From: Bacillota bacterium
Lineage (GTDB): Bacteria; Bacillota; Clostridia; Lachnospirales; Lachnospiraceae
DNA: 64,000 nt
NCBI GenBank assembly: GCA_023443225.1
Contig: JAEZVF010000077.1
Span: 83,036-147,035 of the forward strand
Reading direction: 5' to 3'
The position numbers and the translations under genes are program-made. Position 1 is the first letter of the stretch; every line of letters begins with the position of its first letter. The notes under the pieces are model-generated. The model did no database searches, had not been told where the DNA came from, and worked only from the letters and a program-made list of their open reading frames with translations. This document shows, in pieces, positions 24,103-33,782 of this stretch.

Positions 24103-26489
24103 TAGATGAAACCAAGTTCTACTCCTGTATAGTAATGCTTAATAATCTCTTCATGGTTTTTCCCAAGATCAGCCATAGCCTTAGCACCATTTTGGCTTAA
24201 ACCAACTCCGTGACCGTATCCGCCACCCTGCAACACCACATTATTACCTTTCTTATCCACAACAAAGTATGCACTTGGAAGCATTTTAAGATTGGATGCA
24301 ACACTCTTGTCCTGACGAATTACATCATTTTGTATCGGTGCCAGCAATAATCGTATGTTGTATTCTGAAGTTACCTTAATCGTACATTCCGAACCAACTA
24401 ATATCAGTTCAGAAAGGATTCCGCTTTTTTCTCTTTTACCTATTTTAATTTCTTTCACAGTTCCTATTGTACTTACTGGCTTGCTTTCGTAAAAATCTGC
24501 TGAACCATTACTTCCTTTCACTAACGTTTGAATAAACTTAGGATTTGCATTATATCTTTGGGCAATATTCTTATCAATGGATGCTTTCAGATCCTCCATA
24601 GAAAGGGTTACCTTCCAACGATACCAGGAAAATTCCGACTCATATGTAGGTTTTTCCGGGTTGAGGATAAATTTTTTAAATTCCGACTCTTTTGAAAAAT
24701 CCGTATCTTCTGTTTGGGAAGCAGTTACACTCTTTGCCTCCTCCATTGTTTGCAGTTTCCCCACAAGGTAATCCGATTTTGTGGCATCTTCCCATACCTC
24801 TTTTATGGACGAGGTATGTCCACAGGAAGTGGAGAAATAATAAGCGGTAATGACAGAATCATTATAGTTGATTACCTTACCATAAGTATCCTTCACCGCC
24901 AGAACTGAATTCTCGTCCTCCGGTATATTATTGTATACTTGATAAGACACACTATCATCTACATGAGCTCCATATTCACTGTAACCATTTGCAAATAGCT
25001 GATTATAAGCATAGCTTCTGGCGCAGATGGCTTGTGCCTTTAATGCTTCTATACTATAAGAGGTTGGCATCTCACTTGGTAATACTGCATACAAATATTC
25101 TTCTATTGGAAGTTCATTTATAATAATTAAGCCTTCCTCTGTCGTAGAAATCTCTATGGTACCACGATAAGCTGGAACGCCTCCGGATCTGTTTAGTGAA
25201 AGCACTTTTATTTTTCCGCTTTCTGACACAGTTCGTATTTGAATTCTCCCCTTTGATAACATTTCATCACCCGGTGTCAAAATTAATTCTGTGCCTTTTT
25301 TATATTTTTTTATCTTCTCTCCAATTGTGACGATATAATCCCGGTCTGAACTAAGCTTTACCTGCTGATGGAAGATATTTTCGAAGTTATTCGTCTTAAT
25401 CAACGCCCGAATGTTTCTGGCATTGATAGTTTCTTTAATTAATGCTGCTACAATCTTACCATCTGCAACAACAAAATCAGTTGCTGCATAACCAACTAAT
25501 ATACTATTTGTGACCTCTGTAGACAACTCTCCATAAACCTTATAAATTTTATAGTTGTCGTCCAATGGTATCTTGCCATAACCCTCCAGCTCAATATATT
25601 TTTCATCGGCAACTAATACCTTTCCCCCGATAATATCTGGTTTTATGCTAATTTTAATGACCTTTCCATCCTTTAATACCAAATCGCCAATCTGCTTTTC
25701 TATCTTCTGTGACAAATTGTATTTTGCTTGAAACTCTTTCGGTATATTATACAGAAAGGTAGATACTTTTGTTTTGGATCCACTTGTAATCCACACATTA
25801 TGTAATGTTGTTTCTTCATCTACTATGCTTTTTACATAAAGTAAATCAGAACCACTTACCATTGCAGTTATCTTCTGATCAATATAAGCTTCCAGCTGAA
25901 ATACATTTTTATTTGCATCATTGGTGTAAAAGCGTTCATAACTAGCCGCCTTCTCTATATTAAAGGTACCCTGGTCCGTCACCATAAGCACACTTGTTTC
26001 TGAAGTGTTGTATTCATTCACTGTACTTCCAAGCACATACATCGTCTTCTCAAATACTGGTGAAGCTTTCGCTCCAAGTTCTGCAACCATACTTTCGTAG
26101 AGATTTAGAAATTCCTCTGTTAGAACTACTTTATTTGCTGGTTCCGACTTCATGCTGAAGGTCAGTCTTTTAACAATATTATCTTCATTCAGATTTAATT
26201 CCGTACATACAAAGTGAAATAAGGTAAGACAGTCACCAAATTGCAGATATTCCTGTCCTGTTGTGGGAATACGACTAGACTCATCGGTCGGATTTTCCAC
26301 TTCAACCCCAAAATAACTAAGCAAATGCATGGATTCTTCGACAGTCATCATATCACCAATCCGAAGGATTATTTCTTGTTCGGATTGGTTACCTTCTTTA
26401 CCATGTTTAACACGTTTATATACATTTCCAATAAAAATAAGCAATAAAGCTACTACACATATTCCCATTATGATTAATTTCTTCTTCAT
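24099..26489 (-). CDS. SpoIID/LytB-domain protein (membrane-anchored peptidoglycan lytic transglycosylase-like)
   Basis: Starting at MKKKLIIMG (26489, GGGAG eight nt upstream), the 796-residue protein has one N-terminal membrane anchor (about 4-24). A long beta-rich extracytoplasmic region (about 40-440) follows, with no domain I recognise. The SpoIID domain starts near residue 445: ELPIEEYLYAVLPSEMP, ALKAQAICARSYA, YYFSTSCGHTSS, and GGYGHGVGLSQNGAKAMA near the end. The Glu in LPSEMP matches the catalytic Glu of SpoIID, which cleaves glycan strands during engulfment. Length is more than twice that of SpoIID proper, so it is a relative rather than SpoIID itself. Confidence 0.85.
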   Translation of the reverse strand: MKKKLIIMGICVVALLLIFIGNVYKRVKHGKEGNQSEQEIILRIGDMMTVEESMHLLSYFGVEVENPTDESSRIPTTGQEYLQFGDCLTLFHFVCTELNLNEDNIVKRLTFSMKSEPANKVVLTEEFLNLYESMVAELGAKASPVFEKTMYVLGSTVNEYNTSETSVLMVTDQGTFNIEKAASYERFYTNDANKNVFQLEAYIDQKITAMVSGSDLLYVKSIVDEETTLHNVWITSGSKTKVSTFLYNIPKEFQAKYNLSQKIEKQIGDLVLKDGKVIKISIKPDIIGGKVLVADEKYIELEGYGKIPLDDNYKIYKVYGELSTEVTNSILVGYAATDFVVADGKIVAALIKETINARNIRALIKTNNFENIFHQQVKLSSDRDYIVTIGEKIKKYKKGTELILTPGDEMLSKGRIQIRTVSESGKIKVLSLNRSGGVPAYRGTIEISTTEEGLIIINELPIEEYLYAVLPSEMPTSYSIEALKAQAICARSYAYNQLFANGYSEYGAHVDDSVSYQVYNNIPEDENSVLAVKDTYGKVINYNDSVITAYYFSTSCGHTSSIKEVWEDATKSDYLVGKLQTMEEAKSVTASQTEDTDFSKESEFKKFILNPEKPTYESEFSWYRWKVTLSMEDLKASIDKNIAQRYNANPKFIQTLVKGSNGSADFYESKPVSTIGTVKEIKIGKREKSGILSELILVGSECTIKVTSEYNIRLLLAPIQNDVIRQDKSVASNLKMLPSAYFVVDKKGNNVVLQGGGYGHGVGLSQNGAKAMADLGKNHEEIIKHYYTGVELGFIY

Positions 26490-26677
26490 ATATATAGCTC
26501 CCATCCGATGTTCAACATGATATGCGGTCTGTTTCATTCTCAATAAAAACAATGCTTGTATTAAATTATATACTTGCGAAACTAGAATATACCAATTAAA
26601 TTTTATTGAATAAAACTATCAGCTAGTTTACCATTTTAACTAACATAATGCAATTCCTCCGACTAAGGTTTATATAC

Positions 26678-26757
26678 AAAAAGTCTCTTTGAAGAAAAAA
26701 TGATTGAGAGTTATTAGGAGATATAAACTCATTCTTTCTATACAAAGAGACTTTTTT
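26678..26757 (-). terminator. long bidirectional terminator after the Gld-type ABC operon
   Basis: AAGTCTCTTTG (26681-26691) pairs with CAAAGAGACTT (26743-26753), and an inner AGAAAAAATGATTGAG region pairs with CTCATTCTTTCT, giving a hairpin of about 76 nt with T runs on both strands. It lies 10 bp past the DUF4340 gene. Confidence 0.8.
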
Positions 26758-26766
26758 ATAATTGTT

Positions 26767-28236
26767 TTATTTAGAAAATTTCTTGACAGCCTCAGCGATA
26801 TCGTTGATCACTCGTAAATCTGTTAAGAAATATTCTACACCGTTGTTATCTACTACATAATAACTTTCATCATATGGTAGATACTGAATTGCAACAGAAT
26901 GTCCATCTGTAAAATGATAGGTTACTGTCATAATTGGAGTTCTATTTGTACTACTTGATAAATAATACTCTGCCGGTATCTCACGTTCGGTCGTTGGCGA
27001 GATAATTTGCTGATATAGATTTTTAAATTCTGACTCTTCTACCAGGCTGCCGTTAACGTAGTATTTTATGCTGTCAGTATCGGATTTTGCATCATCCGCC
27101 TTGTCTGTTGATTCTTCCGTATCTGCATTTTGCTTTGAACGTTCTACAAGTAAGGTATAGGTCTGGTCCTTTAGTTTAATATCAACGCTATCAATTGCAT
27201 CAAGCAGGAACAAATTGATATTATGGTAAGCATAACTATATACATCGATTTCTAATAATTTGCTTACGGTATCTGAGCCAAGTGTATTAACTGCATTGGA
27301 GTCTTTTAATTTCACATAATAATTCCCTTCTTCATCCCTAGAACCTATGAATAATGCAAACTCTTTCTCCTCTTTTCCTTCTTCTTCATGGTATTTCAAG
27401 GTGATCACAGCTGTAGGATCCTTTAACCCATATTTACTTAAATCCGTTGCACGATAATCCGCACAGGAAAGAAAAGTAAGGTCAGTGTAATTGCCAAATA
27501 AGCTTGTAAGTGCATCTGCATCTGCTGCTATATCCGTAGGATACGGTTGTTTGATGATCCATTTCGTAAAGGTGGAATAATCCGAATTAAGATTCTCGTC
27601 ATAGGTTACTTCAAAATTAGGCTTCTCCTGATTTTTCACCGATAGGTATGTGATATTAGAAGCTGTTATGGTTGGAATGCTTTCTACTGAAACCATTTCC
27701 TTCGCTTTTATATTAAAGTTATTATAAAAACTGTTGTTAATGACATAGATTTCCTTTCCACCATTCAATATAGCATAATACCCACTTCCAACAGGAAGCT
27801 TATCACCAATAAGAAGATCCGTTTTTGCACCATCATGATCTGTTACAACCACGTGTATTGCAGGATTATCAAGCCCAAAACTAGCTAGGTCTTCCATTCC
27901 CTCGGTTATGGTTCTGCTTGAGTTGACCTTGGCAAATGCATTCTTCATATTCTCTGCATTTGACTGATTTAACGGCAAATCGTCATCCTCAGCACTCTTC
28001 CATACTCCCTGATCGTTAAGCAACAATGTCATTTCTGCATTCTCATTTTTAAAATAAATCGACTTTATGGTGTCTACATCCAAGGAAATAATGGATTCCT
28101 CCGATGTTTCCTCCCCAGTTTCAATCTTTGCTTCTTTCTCTTTATAACCTGTGATCCAAAAACAGGCAAGTATTAAAGCAATCATAGCTAACAGCAACAG
28201 TATAAGTGTACTACTCCTCTTCTTATTGCCTGCCAT
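26767..28236 (-). CDS. DUF4340 protein, partner of a GldG-type ABC system
   Basis: The ATG at 28236 shares the sequence TAATG with the stop of the upstream gene and has GGAGG eight nt before it. The 489-residue product has one N-terminal membrane helix (about 10-28). The rest is a large extracytoplasmic region with the DUF4340 repeats (ADLASFGLDNPAIHVVV..., LLIGDKLPVGSGYYAILNGG). A Ser/Asp/Glu/Lys low-complexity stretch occurs near residues 370-390. DUF4340 genes usually follow ABC and GldG-type genes, as here. The complex is thought to handle an envelope process, but the substrate is unknown. Confidence 0.85.
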   Translation of the reverse strand: MAGNKKRSSTLILLLLAMIALILACFWITGYKEKEAKIETGEETSEESIISLDVDTIKSIYFKNENAEMTLLLNDQGVWKSAEDDDLPLNQSNAENMKNAFAKVNSSRTITEGMEDLASFGLDNPAIHVVVTDHDGAKTDLLIGDKLPVGSGYYAILNGGKEIYVINNSFYNNFNIKAKEMVSVESIPTITASNITYLSVKNQEKPNFEVTYDENLNSDYSTFTKWIIKQPYPTDIAADADALTSLFGNYTDLTFLSCADYRATDLSKYGLKDPTAVITLKYHEEEGKEEKEFALFIGSRDEEGNYYVKLKDSNAVNTLGSDTVSKLLEIDVYSYAYHNINLFLLDAIDSVDIKLKDQTYTLLVERSKQNADTEESTDKADDAKSDTDSIKYYVNGSLVEESEFKNLYQQIISPTTEREIPAEYYLSSSTNRTPIMTVTYHFTDGHSVAIQYLPYDESYYVVDNNGVEYFLTDLRVINDIAEAVKKFSK

Positions 28237-29711
28237 TACCTTTTCCTCCTTCTGATACATATATACCCACCAAGGGCTAATATCGATACGGGTATAAGGA
28301 TTACTACAACTGCTGACCATAAATTGACCTCTGCCGCGGTTAAGCTTAAATACTGTTGTTTAATACTTCTAGTTCTGATAGCAAGGGAATCTTCCCTGTC
28401 TGCTACAAAGTTTACGGATTTTACGAACATATCAAGATTTCCAATGGATGGATAGGATAACATATTTTCCTCAATAAAGGCGGAACTGCCGTATACAACC
28501 AATTTTGTTTCTATATCATTATAGTTCTCCGTGATTGTGACTCCTAGCGAAAATGGTCCTGCAATGTCTGCTTCTTCTTTCTCAATGATCTGTGAATTTA
28601 CATTTACTTTTGAATAAGAGGACTCGGAGCTACTCATGAATGGTTGAATATCAATGGTACTTCTTTTAGAATCCAATGATTTGATACCTACCGCATAGGG
28701 TGCAACTACCACTGCTTTATCAGCTTTAATTGAAGTAGTAATATCATGACTATTTAAAGTTGGTACAATATCGGTTATATATTGTCCCATATAGTATCCG
28801 GAATCGCCCTCTAATACGATACCGTTTACAAATTCTGCGCCGTAGTAATTGATAAGTGATTGAAAATTCACGAGGCCTTCTGCTGCATAATCTACTAATA
28901 TAATTGCGTCACCGCCAGCTGCAAGATATTCTTTGATCATTGCTAGCTCTTCTTCTGAATAATCTGTCTGTGGTCCATTGATAAATAGAATCGAACAATC
29001 TTCCGGAATGCTCTTCTCTTTCATCAAAGATAATGTATTGGTTGTTACATTTATTTTCTCCAGAGAAGATAGTAAGGTTTCTGAAATTGCGCTTTCTCCG
29101 TGACCTTCTAGCATATACATGACCGGCAGATTCTCAGTTGTAACATAGAAAAGTGCTGAAGTTACCTGACCTTCCACATCAATACCAGTCACATTTGATT
29201 GATATGTCTGATAATCAATTTCGGATAATATCATATCGGAACGATCCACATACTTGGCTTTACCATTGGTATTATTAACGACTAAAACACTGTTCTCACT
29301 AACCGAATCCTCTACGTATTGAGATGCAAATTTGGGATATTGCACCGGATCCTTATATTCAACTGAAATATGATCTGAAAGTTTATCATATTTTTCAATG
29401 ATTTCCGTAAAAGTGGCCTCTTCACCACCGGCCTTTGCGAGATAGTAAATTGTGATATCGTCTTTAATTGTTTTTACATATTCTTTGGTTTCATCCGTCA
29501 TCGTATACATATTCTCACTGCTAACGTCCACCTTCAGGTCAAGTTTTGTAACAAAAATATTTACAAGCAGAACAATTATGATGACAATGATAGAGATTGC
29601 CGTTGAATATGCTCCACCTTTGAATTTCTTTGAAGTAAAGGATGCTTTTACTTTTGAGAGAATGCTTCCTTGTTCTGTTTTAATTTTATTTGAATTTTCC
29701 ACGTTATTCAT
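28236..29711 (-). CDS. GldG-like auxiliary ABC protein
   Basis: The 491-residue protein has a cytoplasmic N-terminus, a membrane helix at about 38-58 (TAISIIVIIIVLLVNIFV), a large extracytoplasmic ABC_transp_aux region and a C-terminal membrane helix (about 463-484). Internal features typical of GldG are YKDPVQYPKFASQY, YMLEGHGESAIS and AAGGDAIILVDY. GldG was named in gliding bacteria; Bacillota homologues occur in non-gliders. It sits between the permease (10 bp gap) and DUF4340 (TAATG overlap), so the stoichiometry is probably translationally coupled. Confidence 0.85.
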   Translation of the reverse strand: MNNVENSNKIKTEQGSILSKVKASFTSKKFKGGAYSTAISIIVIIIVLLVNIFVTKLDLKVDVSSENMYTMTDETKEYVKTIKDDITIYYLAKAGGEEATFTEIIEKYDKLSDHISVEYKDPVQYPKFASQYVEDSVSENSVLVVNNTNGKAKYVDRSDMILSEIDYQTYQSNVTGIDVEGQVTSALFYVTTENLPVMYMLEGHGESAISETLLSSLEKINVTTNTLSLMKEKSIPEDCSILFINGPQTDYSEEELAMIKEYLAAGGDAIILVDYAAEGLVNFQSLINYYGAEFVNGIVLEGDSGYYMGQYITDIVPTLNSHDITTSIKADKAVVVAPYAVGIKSLDSKRSTIDIQPFMSSSESSYSKVNVNSQIIEKEEADIAGPFSLGVTITENYNDIETKLVVYGSSAFIEENMLSYPSIGNLDMFVKSVNFVADREDSLAIRTRSIKQQYLSLTAAEVNLWSAVVVILIPVSILALGGYICIRRRKR

Positions 29712-29721
29712 CCTCCCTTCC

Positions 29722-30585
29722 CTAATTCCATCTGCTCTTCTTAACCGCCTGGCCTGTTAGGAAGAGGAAGAGGAATGTAACACTGATATAATATATAGCA
29801 GATGATAAATCCAAAACACCCATGACAAAATTGTCAAATCTCTGTATTACAGAAAACCATCCAAATACCTTTACCACTAAACCATCAAACACAGTCGGTT
29901 TCACGAAATAAACAACTGCCAACAGTGCCTCACTGATAATTCCAAGTGCTAGGGTAAGAGTCAAATTATGCATCATCACATAAGTGATCCAGCAAATCAC
30001 AAGAATGATTGCTGCAAATATTACCCATGCCGATTTGTTATCGGTAGGAATTAATCCTACCAAGCCATCCATCAATGCGGTTACTAATATTACAATAAAA
30101 GACACAACTGCTGCTACAACCTGACTATCCGTTAGTGCAGATATGAACAGACCTATTGCCAGGTAGGCTGCCCCTAATAATGCAAATCCTAGGATAGAAG
30201 CATAAGCTGCCTTTAATGGCACTGAGCCAAATTGTAATAAAATCAATGGATAAAGGCATATAATTCCCAGTACTATCAAAAAAACTGTAAAAACAGCCAA
30301 ATATTTTCCCATAACGATTTTTTCAACTGTCAGCGGAGACGTATACAATAACTGGTCCGTCTTCTGTTTCTTTTCCTCAGCCATAATTTTCATAGTCAGA
30401 ATAGGGACGAGAAGTACAAATATAAAGGATACACTGGATAAAACGTACTCAAAATTAGCTAATTGATTTGCTATATTATAATAGGAATAATACAAACTGA
30501 TTATTAATAAAAAGAATGCAATGAATACGTATCCGGTCATTGATGTAAAATATGATTTCAATTCTTTCTTATAAATCGCCAGCAT
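29722..30585 (-). CDS. ABC-2 type permease, GldF-like
   Basis: The 287-residue product starts at MLAIYKKELKSYFTSMTGYV (30585), preceded by GGAGG. The ABC-2 signature is the N-terminal KELKSYF segment followed by six hydrophobic segments. TMKIMAEEKKQKTDQLLYTSPL, the conserved cytoplasmic loop (about 75-95), contacts the ATPase. It overlaps the upstream ATPase gene by 17 bp. Alternative upstream in-frame codons would lie inside the ATPase gene and lack a ribosome site. Confidence 0.88.
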   Translation of the reverse strand: MLAIYKKELKSYFTSMTGYVFIAFFLLIISLYYSYYNIANQLANFEYVLSSVSFIFVLLVPILTMKIMAEEKKQKTDQLLYTSPLTVEKIVMGKYLAVFTVFLIVLGIICLYPLILLQFGSVPLKAAYASILGFALLGAAYLAIGLFISALTDSQVVAAVVSFIVILVTALMDGLVGLIPTDNKSAWVIFAAIILVICWITYVMMHNLTLTLALGIISEALLAVVYFVKPTVFDGLVVKVFGWFSVIQRFDNFVMGVLDLSSAIYYISVTFLFLFLTGQAVKKSRWN

Positions 30586-31636
30586 CTTCTGTTTCCTCCA
30601 CTTCCTCAATTTCTTTTATTTCTTCTTCCTTTTGGTTTCTGGCATCCTCAATTTCTTTTATTTCATCTTCCTTCTGCTCCCTGGCAAACGTATCTAACTT
30701 ACTGTCTTCCTGGGTTACTTCTAAGAATATTTCTTCTAGAGACAGACTGGAGGAATGCATATCAAATATCGGGCATTTTGCATCGCTAAGGGCATAAAAT
30801 ACCTGCTCTCGGATATCCGTATCTTCTTCACAAAATACAGACATTTTCATAATTCCATCGAAAGTGCTTGTATCATATTCTATTTTAGTAATGCCATCGA
30901 CAGCCTTTAGGGCATTTTCTACCTTTTCTTTCTCACCTTTAACCTGCAGATGTAAACCATTGGATCCCACCATATGTTTTGACAGATTATCTGGTGTGTC
31001 ACTGACAATTAACTTACCTTTATTCATAATCATTACCTTATCACAAACTGCACTGACTTCTGACAGGATATGTGAACTTAGAATTATGGTATGTTCTTTG
31101 CTTAGATTCTTAATTAAATCTCTGATTTCTATGATTTGCATTGGATCTAAACCAACGGTTGGTTCATCTAGTATAATTATTTCTGGGAATCCTATCATAG
31201 CCTGGGCTAAGCCAACCCTCTGTTTATACCCTTTTGATAAATGCTTAATCAAACGTTCCGACACATCTGTTACCTTTGTCATGTCCATAATTTGGTTTAT
31301 CATAACAGCTTTTTCGGATTTCTTTACTGATTTAATATCTGCTACAAAACTAAGATATTCTTTTACTGTCATATCAGGGTAAAGTGGTGGTAACTCCGGA
31401 AGATAACCGATACACTTTTTTGCCGCCTCCGGCTCTTCAAAAATATCATGTCCATTTATACTCACCGTTCCTTCTGTGGCAGAAATATAACCCGTAATGA
31501 TATTCATGGTTGTAGACTTTCCAGCACCGTTAGGTCCTAAAAATCCAAGGATTTGGCCTTTTTCAACAGTAAAATTTAAATTATCTACTGCAAGATGGTT
31601 TCCATACTCTTTGACTAAGTTCTTAACTTCAATCAA
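30569..31636 (-). CDS. ABC transporter ATP-binding protein, GldA-like, with acidic tail
   Basis: The 355-residue ATPase has Walker A GFLGPNGAGKSTTMN (about 31-45), the signature LSKGYKQRVGLAQAM, Walker B EIIILDEPTVGLDP and an H-loop (ILSSHILSEV). After about residue 310 it carries a 40-residue tail built from repeats of K-E-E-E-I-K-E-I-E, which is unusual and likely extended or coiled. The start is a TTG at 31636 with GGAGG nine nt upstream. It heads the four-gene operon ATPase-permease-GldG-DUF4340. Confidence 0.93.
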   Translation of the reverse strand: MIEVKNLVKEYGNHLAVDNLNFTVEKGQILGFLGPNGAGKSTTMNIITGYISATEGTVSINGHDIFEEPEAAKKCIGYLPELPPLYPDMTVKEYLSFVADIKSVKKSEKAVMINQIMDMTKVTDVSERLIKHLSKGYKQRVGLAQAMIGFPEIIILDEPTVGLDPMQIIEIRDLIKNLSKEHTIILSSHILSEVSAVCDKVMIMNKGKLIVSDTPDNLSKHMVGSNGLHLQVKGEKEKVENALKAVDGITKIEYDTSTFDGIMKMSVFCEEDTDIREQVFYALSDAKCPIFDMHSSSLSLEEIFLEVTQEDSKLDTFAREQKEDEIKEIEDARNQKEEEIKEIEEVEETEDAGDL

Positions 31637-31696
31637 CTTTTTCGCCTCCTAAATGTTTTCGTTACTTTTAGAAAACATGATACTCTTATTTTGCGA

Positions 31697-31738
31697 AAAT
31701 TTTGTGAACAATTTTCCAAAATAATGGAAATTCACAAA
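31697..31738. promoter_or_regulatory. TTTGTGAA/TTCACAAA dyad between divergent genes
   Basis: An imperfect inverted repeat (TTTGTGAA at 31701-31708, TTTTCC and GGAAA inside, TTCACAAA at 31731-31738) lies in the 261-bp divergent region between the ABC operon and the chemoreceptor gene. A further TTCACAAG lies at 31742-31749. It could be a repressor or activator operator; no regulator is identified. Confidence 0.4.
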
Positions 31739-31828
31739 TTTTTCACAAGTTCATATTTTAACCAAACTTATATTATGTGAAATACTTGTCATATTATTCA
31801 AAAACTTGTCAAATTTTAAACTATTTGA

Positions 31829-31857
31829 TTGTACTAGTGTCCAATTTATTGTATAAT
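31829..31857 (+). promoter_or_regulatory. putative promoter of the chemoreceptor gene
   Basis: TTGTAC (31829-31834) and TATAAT (31852-31857) are spaced by 17 bp, 40 bp before the start codon. No sigma-D chemotaxis promoter was seen. Confidence 0.55.
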
Positions 31858-31897
31858 AACCTTACCATTCTATAGATAAAGAAGGAGGACTTGTTAT

Positions 31898-33691
31898 ATG
31901 GAAGTGAATAATATAAAAATTAAAACTAAGATAACCATCTTAACCTATTTGCTATTGTCCGTATCTTTTTTAATGGTTTTTCTATTCATTTATAATTTAA
32001 ATGTTACCAAGAAAAGTAATTTAAAATTATTGGAAGAAACTGTTCTAGCCGATTATGACAGCAATATTAAAAATCAGGTTGAAAATGTAATTTCTCTTCT
32101 TAATAGTGTTTATGCCAAATACGAAAATGGAGAATATACCTTGGAAGAGTCCAAAAAAGTAGCTGCTGATTTGGTTCGTGACTTAAGATACGGAGTAGAA
32201 GGCTATTTTTGGATTGATACCTATGAAGGAGATAATGTTGTGTTATTGGGTGGTGATAAGGAAGGCACCAATCGAATGAGTACAACGGATGTCAATGGAT
32301 ATGCAATGGTAAAGGATATTATTGCCTTCGGCAGGAATGAAGGTGGTGGCTATACCGATTACTGGTTTCCAAAAGAAGGCGAGTCCGAAGCTTCCCCAAA
32401 AAGAAGTTACAGCTTAGCATTTGAACCTTTTGAATGGGTTGTTGGAACCGGAAATTATATTGACAGTATTACTGAAGTAGTAGATACATATAAAGAAAAG
32501 GAAAATGAAAAATATAAAAAGAGTGTTATCAGCTATTCTCTTATATTTTTAATTGCTTTTGCAGTTTCTGTTACCGTGACAACAATCATATCGAAAAACC
32601 TGAATAAGTCTTTTGCGACGATTAGTAAATTCTTAAACACTCTTGCGACTGGCGATTTTTCAAGCAAATTACCGAAGAATTATTACAGCAGAAAAGATGA
32701 TTTTGGTCAACTGGCACATAATCTTGAATCCATGAGAGAGTCTATCTCGAATCTGGTAGGTAATACGAAAATAGAATCAGATAATATTGTCAAAATTGTA
32801 AATAACGTAAATGAGAATATTGGTGAACTATATAATAACATTGAAGATGTATCTGCGACAACAGAAGAATTAGCAGCTGGCATGGAGGAAACTGCTGCAT
32901 CTGCTGAAGAAATGTCAGCTACTTCTAGTTCCATAGAGTCCGCTGCACAAATGATTGCTACAAAATCAAAAGAAGGCGCTTTAAGGGTAGTTGAAATAAA
33001 TAAACACGCGAAACAAATGAGCGCAGATGTGAAGGAAGTACAGGATAAGACCACAAATATCCGAATGGAAATTGAAGAGAAACTGCAAAAAGCTTTAGAG
33101 CAATCCAAGGTTGTGTCACAGATTGATGTTTTATCTGATGCCATTATGAATGTTACCTCACAGACGAATCTACTGGCATTAAACGCTGCCATCGAAGCTG
33201 CCAGAGCCGGAGAAGCTGGTAAAGGATTCTCTGTCGTAGCAGAAGAAATACGTAATTTAGCAGAACAGTCAAAAGAAACAGTGGAACAAATTCAGATGGT
33301 TACGGCAAAGGTAACAGAAGCAGTTTCAAACCTTTCTGAAAACGCAAGTGTTTTACTTGATTTTGTTTCCACAGATGTATCAAAGAATTTCCAAAGCTTT
33401 CGTTCCATCATGGAAATCTATTCTGAAGATGCAGAGTTCGTTGATCAATTAATAACTGACTTTGATGCTGCTTCCCAAGAATTATCCACCTCAATACAGG
33501 AAGTTATAAAGGCTGTGAATGAAGTTGCAAAATCCGCTTCTGAGGGAGCCCTGGGTACTACAGATATTGCACAAAAAATAGCATCAATTACGGAACAATC
33601 AAGTGCCGTTGCAAGTCAAATTGAACAATCAAGTAATAGTTCTGATAAACTGAATCAGGAAATATCCAAATTCAAGATGGAATCTATCTAA
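31898..33691 (+). CDS. methyl-accepting chemotaxis protein with single Cache sensor
   Basis: The 597-residue receptor has TM1 (about 12-32) and an extracellular sCache_2 domain (about 40-190; YGVEGYFWIDTYEGDNVVL, FEPFEWVVGTGNYID). TM2 (about 208-230), HAMP (about 231-285) and a long cytoplasmic coiled coil follow. Its hairpin tip contains NLLALNAAIEAARAGEAGKG. It senses a small extracellular ligand and signals through CheA/CheW, which are not in this window. AAGGAGG precedes the ATG. A hairpin terminator follows. Confidence 0.95.
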   Translation: MEVNNIKIKTKITILTYLLLSVSFLMVFLFIYNLNVTKKSNLKLLEETVLADYDSNIKNQVENVISLLNSVYAKYENGEYTLEESKKVAADLVRDLRYGVEGYFWIDTYEGDNVVLLGGDKEGTNRMSTTDVNGYAMVKDIIAFGRNEGGGYTDYWFPKEGESEASPKRSYSLAFEPFEWVVGTGNYIDSITEVVDTYKEKENEKYKKSVISYSLIFLIAFAVSVTVTTIISKNLNKSFATISKFLNTLATGDFSSKLPKNYYSRKDDFGQLAHNLESMRESISNLVGNTKIESDNIVKIVNNVNENIGELYNNIEDVSATTEELAAGMEETAASAEEMSATSSSIESAAQMIATKSKEGALRVVEINKHAKQMSADVKEVQDKTTNIRMEIEEKLQKALEQSKVVSQIDVLSDAIMNVTSQTNLLALNAAIEAARAGEAGKGFSVVAEEIRNLAEQSKETVEQIQMVTAKVTEAVSNLSENASVLLDFVSTDVSKNFQSFRSIMEIYSEDAEFVDQLITDFDAASQELSTSIQEVIKAVNEVAKSASEGALGTTDIAQKIASITEQSSAVASQIEQSSNSSDKLNQEISKFKMESI

Positions 33692-33693
33692 AC

Positions 33694-33740
33694 GAATAGA
33701 ACAGGCGTAGCATGAAATTCATGCCACGCCTGTTCTATTC
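33694..33740. terminator. bidirectional hairpin between chemoreceptor and dapB
   Basis: GAATAGAACAGGCGT and its complement form a 15-bp perfect outer stem continuing inward through GCATGAA/TTCATGC. It sits between convergent genes. The T tracts are poor, so it may work as an RNA 3'-end stabiliser as much as a terminator. Confidence 0.65.
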
Positions 33741-33782
33741 CAATATAGTCTAACTAATTTGCTATTAGCGGTTTTAAACTAC

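Noticed and set aside
32707..33192. A 161-codon minus-strand frame inside the chemoreceptor gene
   Set aside because: Antisense shadow of the heptad-rich signalling domain, Ala/Ser-rich with no start signal.
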